Assembly (NCBI GenBank): GCA_949744025.1
Contig: CATJWA010000278.1
Span: 1-6,421, forward strand
Direction: 5' to 3'
Origin: an uncultured Eubacteriales bacterium
GTDB taxonomy: Bacteria > Bacillota > Clostridia > Oscillospirales > Oscillospiraceae
Length of the DNA stretch: 6,421 nucleotides
Shown: one piece after another, positions 4,841 through 6,421 of the stretch
Numbering within the stretch: position 1 is the stretch's first letter
Layout: every line of letters starts with the position of its first letter
Program-made: the position numbers and the translations under genes
Notes under the pieces: generated by a model
What the model saw: the letters and a program-made list of their open reading frames with translations, nothing else
Database searches by the model: none
What the model was told of the DNA's origin: nothing

Positions 4841-6421
4841 ATGGACAAATATTCGGTATTAAAGCAGTATTTCGGCCACACCGCTTTCCGCGAGGGGCAG
4901 GAAACGCTCATTGACGCGGTTGCGTCGGGGCGCGACGCGCTGGGCATCATGCCCACCGGCGGAGGCAAGTCGCTGTGCTACCAGATTCCGGCCCTGATGC
5001 TTGACGGGACAGCGCTTGTAATCTCTCCGCTTATCTCGCTCATGGCCGACCAGGTGGGCGCGCTGGAAAACGCCGGCATAAGCGCGGTTTTTGTCAACAG
5101 CTCGCTCACGCCCGAGCAGCTTGACCGGGCGCGCGAGGGAATACGCCGCGGGCTCTACAGGCTTATCTACATCGCCCCCGAGCGGCTGGACAGCGACAGC
5201 TTTCTCCGGCTTGTCTCAGGGCTGCGAGTGTCGCTCATTGCCGTGGACGACGCGCACTGCGTCTCTCAGTGGGGGCAGGACTTTCGTCCGAGCTATCTGC
5301 GCATCGCCGGCTTTGTCGAGTCCCTGCCGGAGCGGCCGCCGCTTTGCGCCTTCACGGCCACGGCCACCGCGCGCGTGCGGCAGGATATCCGCGAAAAGCT
5401 GGGCCTGCGCGGGCCGGTGGAGGCAGTCACGGGCTTTGACAGGCCCAACCTGTTTTTCGACGTGCGCCGCCCCGCGAACAAGACGCAGGCCCTGCTCTCG
5501 CTTCTCGGCGAGCGCCGTGACAAAAGCGGCATAGTTTACTGCGCCACGCGCGCGAATGTCGAGCGCGTGTGCGTGGCCCTGCAAAGCGCGGGAGTGGACG
5601 CCACGCGCTATCACGCAGGGCTCAGCGAGGCCGAGCGCCGGCAGAATCAGGAGGATTTCCGTTTTGACCGCAAAGCCGTGATGGTGGCCACAAACGCCTT
5701 CGGCATGGGTATAGACAAATCAAATGTCGGCTTCGTGATTCACTATAATATGCCCAAGGACCTTGAATCCTACTATCAGGAGGCGGGCCGCGCCGGCCGC
5801 GACGGGGAGCCGGCCGAGGCCATATTGCTGTACTCCCCCGGCGACGTGGCGACGGCGCGGTTTCTCATAACCCACGGCGAGCGCGAGTCCGGCAGCGAGG
5901 AGGACCGTGCGCGCCGCGAGCAGGACCTTCGCCGGCTGGAGACGATGGTCGGCTACTGCAAGCACGGCGGCTGCCTGCGCGGCTGCATCCTCGACTATTT
6001 CGGCCAGGAGCACGGCGCGGGCTGCGGCAACTGCGGCAACTGCTGCGCGTCCTACGTTGAAAGCGACATAACCGTGACCGCGCAGATGATACTCTCCTGT
6101 ATTTGCAGGGTCCACGACAAGCTGGGCTATTACGTGGGCATGACGGCGATAGTGTCCGTTCTGCGCGGCAGCAGGAGCCGGCGGATAGAGGAGCTGGGGC
6201 TCGATGCGGTTTCAACCTACGGACTGCTGCGCGGCCGCAGCGCCGCCGAGATACGCGGATATATTGAGTATCTGCAAAGCGCCGGCTACCTGTTCGTCGA
6301 GCGGGAGCACTCCACGCTGCGCATGACGGAGCGGGCGGGGGCGGTGCTGTTTCGCGGCGAGCGAGTGAGCATGAGCGTGCGGCAGGATACTCAGCAGGAG
6401 GGCCGCGCAGAGCGCAGCCGC
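4841..6421 (+). CDS. recQ: RecQ family ATP-dependent DNA helicase, 3' end cut by window
   Basis: RecQ is a 3'-5' DNA helicase that unwinds forks and recombination intermediates. All 527 visible codons are open. Motif 0 is FREGQ (16-20), Walker A PTGGGKS (38-44, K43), and motif II reads DDAH (136-139) instead of DEAH. The RecQ aromatic-rich loop follows (SQWGQDFRPSY, 142-152). Motif III is FTATAT (171-176), motif IV IVYCATR (231-237), motif V ATNAFGMGIDK (283-293) and motif VI QEAGRAGRDG (313-322, R317 and R320). The zinc site is intact: C378, C395, C398 and C401, with the 17-residue step seen in E. coli RecQ. A winged-helix RQC domain spans about 407-510 (VLRGS, STYG). Any HRDC domain lies beyond the edge. 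The start fits motif 0, but no Shine-Dalgarno is present. The gene is in the same frame as the upstream peptidase, separated by TAA and two codons, so coupled translation is likely. Confidence 0.95.
   Translation, partial: MDKYSVLKQYFGHTAFREGQETLIDAVASGRDALGIMPTGGGKSLCYQIPALMLDGTALVISPLISLMADQVGALENAGISAVFVNSSLTPEQLDRAREGIRRGLYRLIYIAPERLDSDSFLRLVSGLRVSLIAVDDAHCVSQWGQDFRPSYLRIAGFVESLPERPPLCAFTATATARVRQDIREKLGLRGPVEAVTGFDRPNLFFDVRRPANKTQALLSLLGERRDKSGIVYCATRANVERVCVALQSAGVDATRYHAGLSEAERRQNQEDFRFDRKAVMVATNAFGMGIDKSNVGFVIHYNMPKDLESYYQEAGRAGRDGEPAEAILLYSPGDVATARFLITHGERESGSEEDRARREQDLRRLETMVGYCKHGGCLRGCILDYFGQEHGAGCGNCGNCCASYVESDITVTAQMILSCICRVHDKLGYYVGMTAIVSVLRGSRSRRIEELGLDAVSTYGLLRGRSAAEIRGYIEYLQSAGYLFVEREHSTLRMTERAGAVLFRGERVSMSVRQDTQQEGRAERSR

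Noticed and set aside
5091..5534. Plus-strand 147-codon frame inside recQ, and minus-strand frames 5216-5614, 5720-6115 and 5865-6215
   Set aside because: They overlap continuous, motif-rich RecQ coding sequence and have arginine/alanine/serine-rich shadow compositions.
4841..6421. recQ as a pseudogene because of DDAH
   Set aside because: The frame is open throughout and every other helicase motif, the zinc cysteines and the winged-helix region are intact.

Overview
The window looks like ordinary chromosomal DNA from a GC-rich, low-G+C-phylum bacterium (Bacillota), most likely a clostridial or oscillospiral gut-type anaerobe. The clues are an AddB-type (rather than RecBCD) recombination nuclease, an M3 oligoendopeptidase of the short non-PepF kind, clear AGGAGG-like ribosome binding sites, and RecQ and CNNM sequences of firmicute flavour. 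This placement is inferred from family resemblance and was not tested by a search.

Two transcription units diverge from a 176-bp intergenic region (2970-3145). Leftward, on the minus strand, are two tandem CNNM/CorC-type membrane proteins with 4-bp start/stop overlap (1683-2969, then 427-1686). They are followed by a perfect 13-bp inverted repeat (394-421) and the 5' end of addB (1-371, cut by the window edge). Rightward, on the plus strand, are an M3 family zinc oligoendopeptidase (3146-4834) and, six bases later in the same reading frame, recQ (4841 to the edge, cut at its 3' end). A good extended -10 promoter and ribosome binding site precede the peptidase.

The two CNNM proteins probably act together in divalent cation (Mg2+) transport or homeostasis at the cytoplasmic membrane. 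The first gene of the pair has lost the usual residues in both conserved membrane ion-site motifs, while the second keeps them. This suggests a specialised or heterodimeric pair, and it is the most interesting biological point here. AddB and RecQ are both DNA end-processing and recombination proteins, but they lie in opposite transcription units. The peptidase degrades cytoplasmic peptides and has no evident mechanistic link to RecQ.

I found no RNA genes, mobile elements, CRISPR arrays, phage genes or clearly novel system. The rest of the interest is small: an Asp-for-Glu change in the RecQ DEAH box, a recQ start without a Shine-Dalgarno sequence, inverted repeats in the divergent promoter region, and short perfect DNA identities between the CNNM paralogues.
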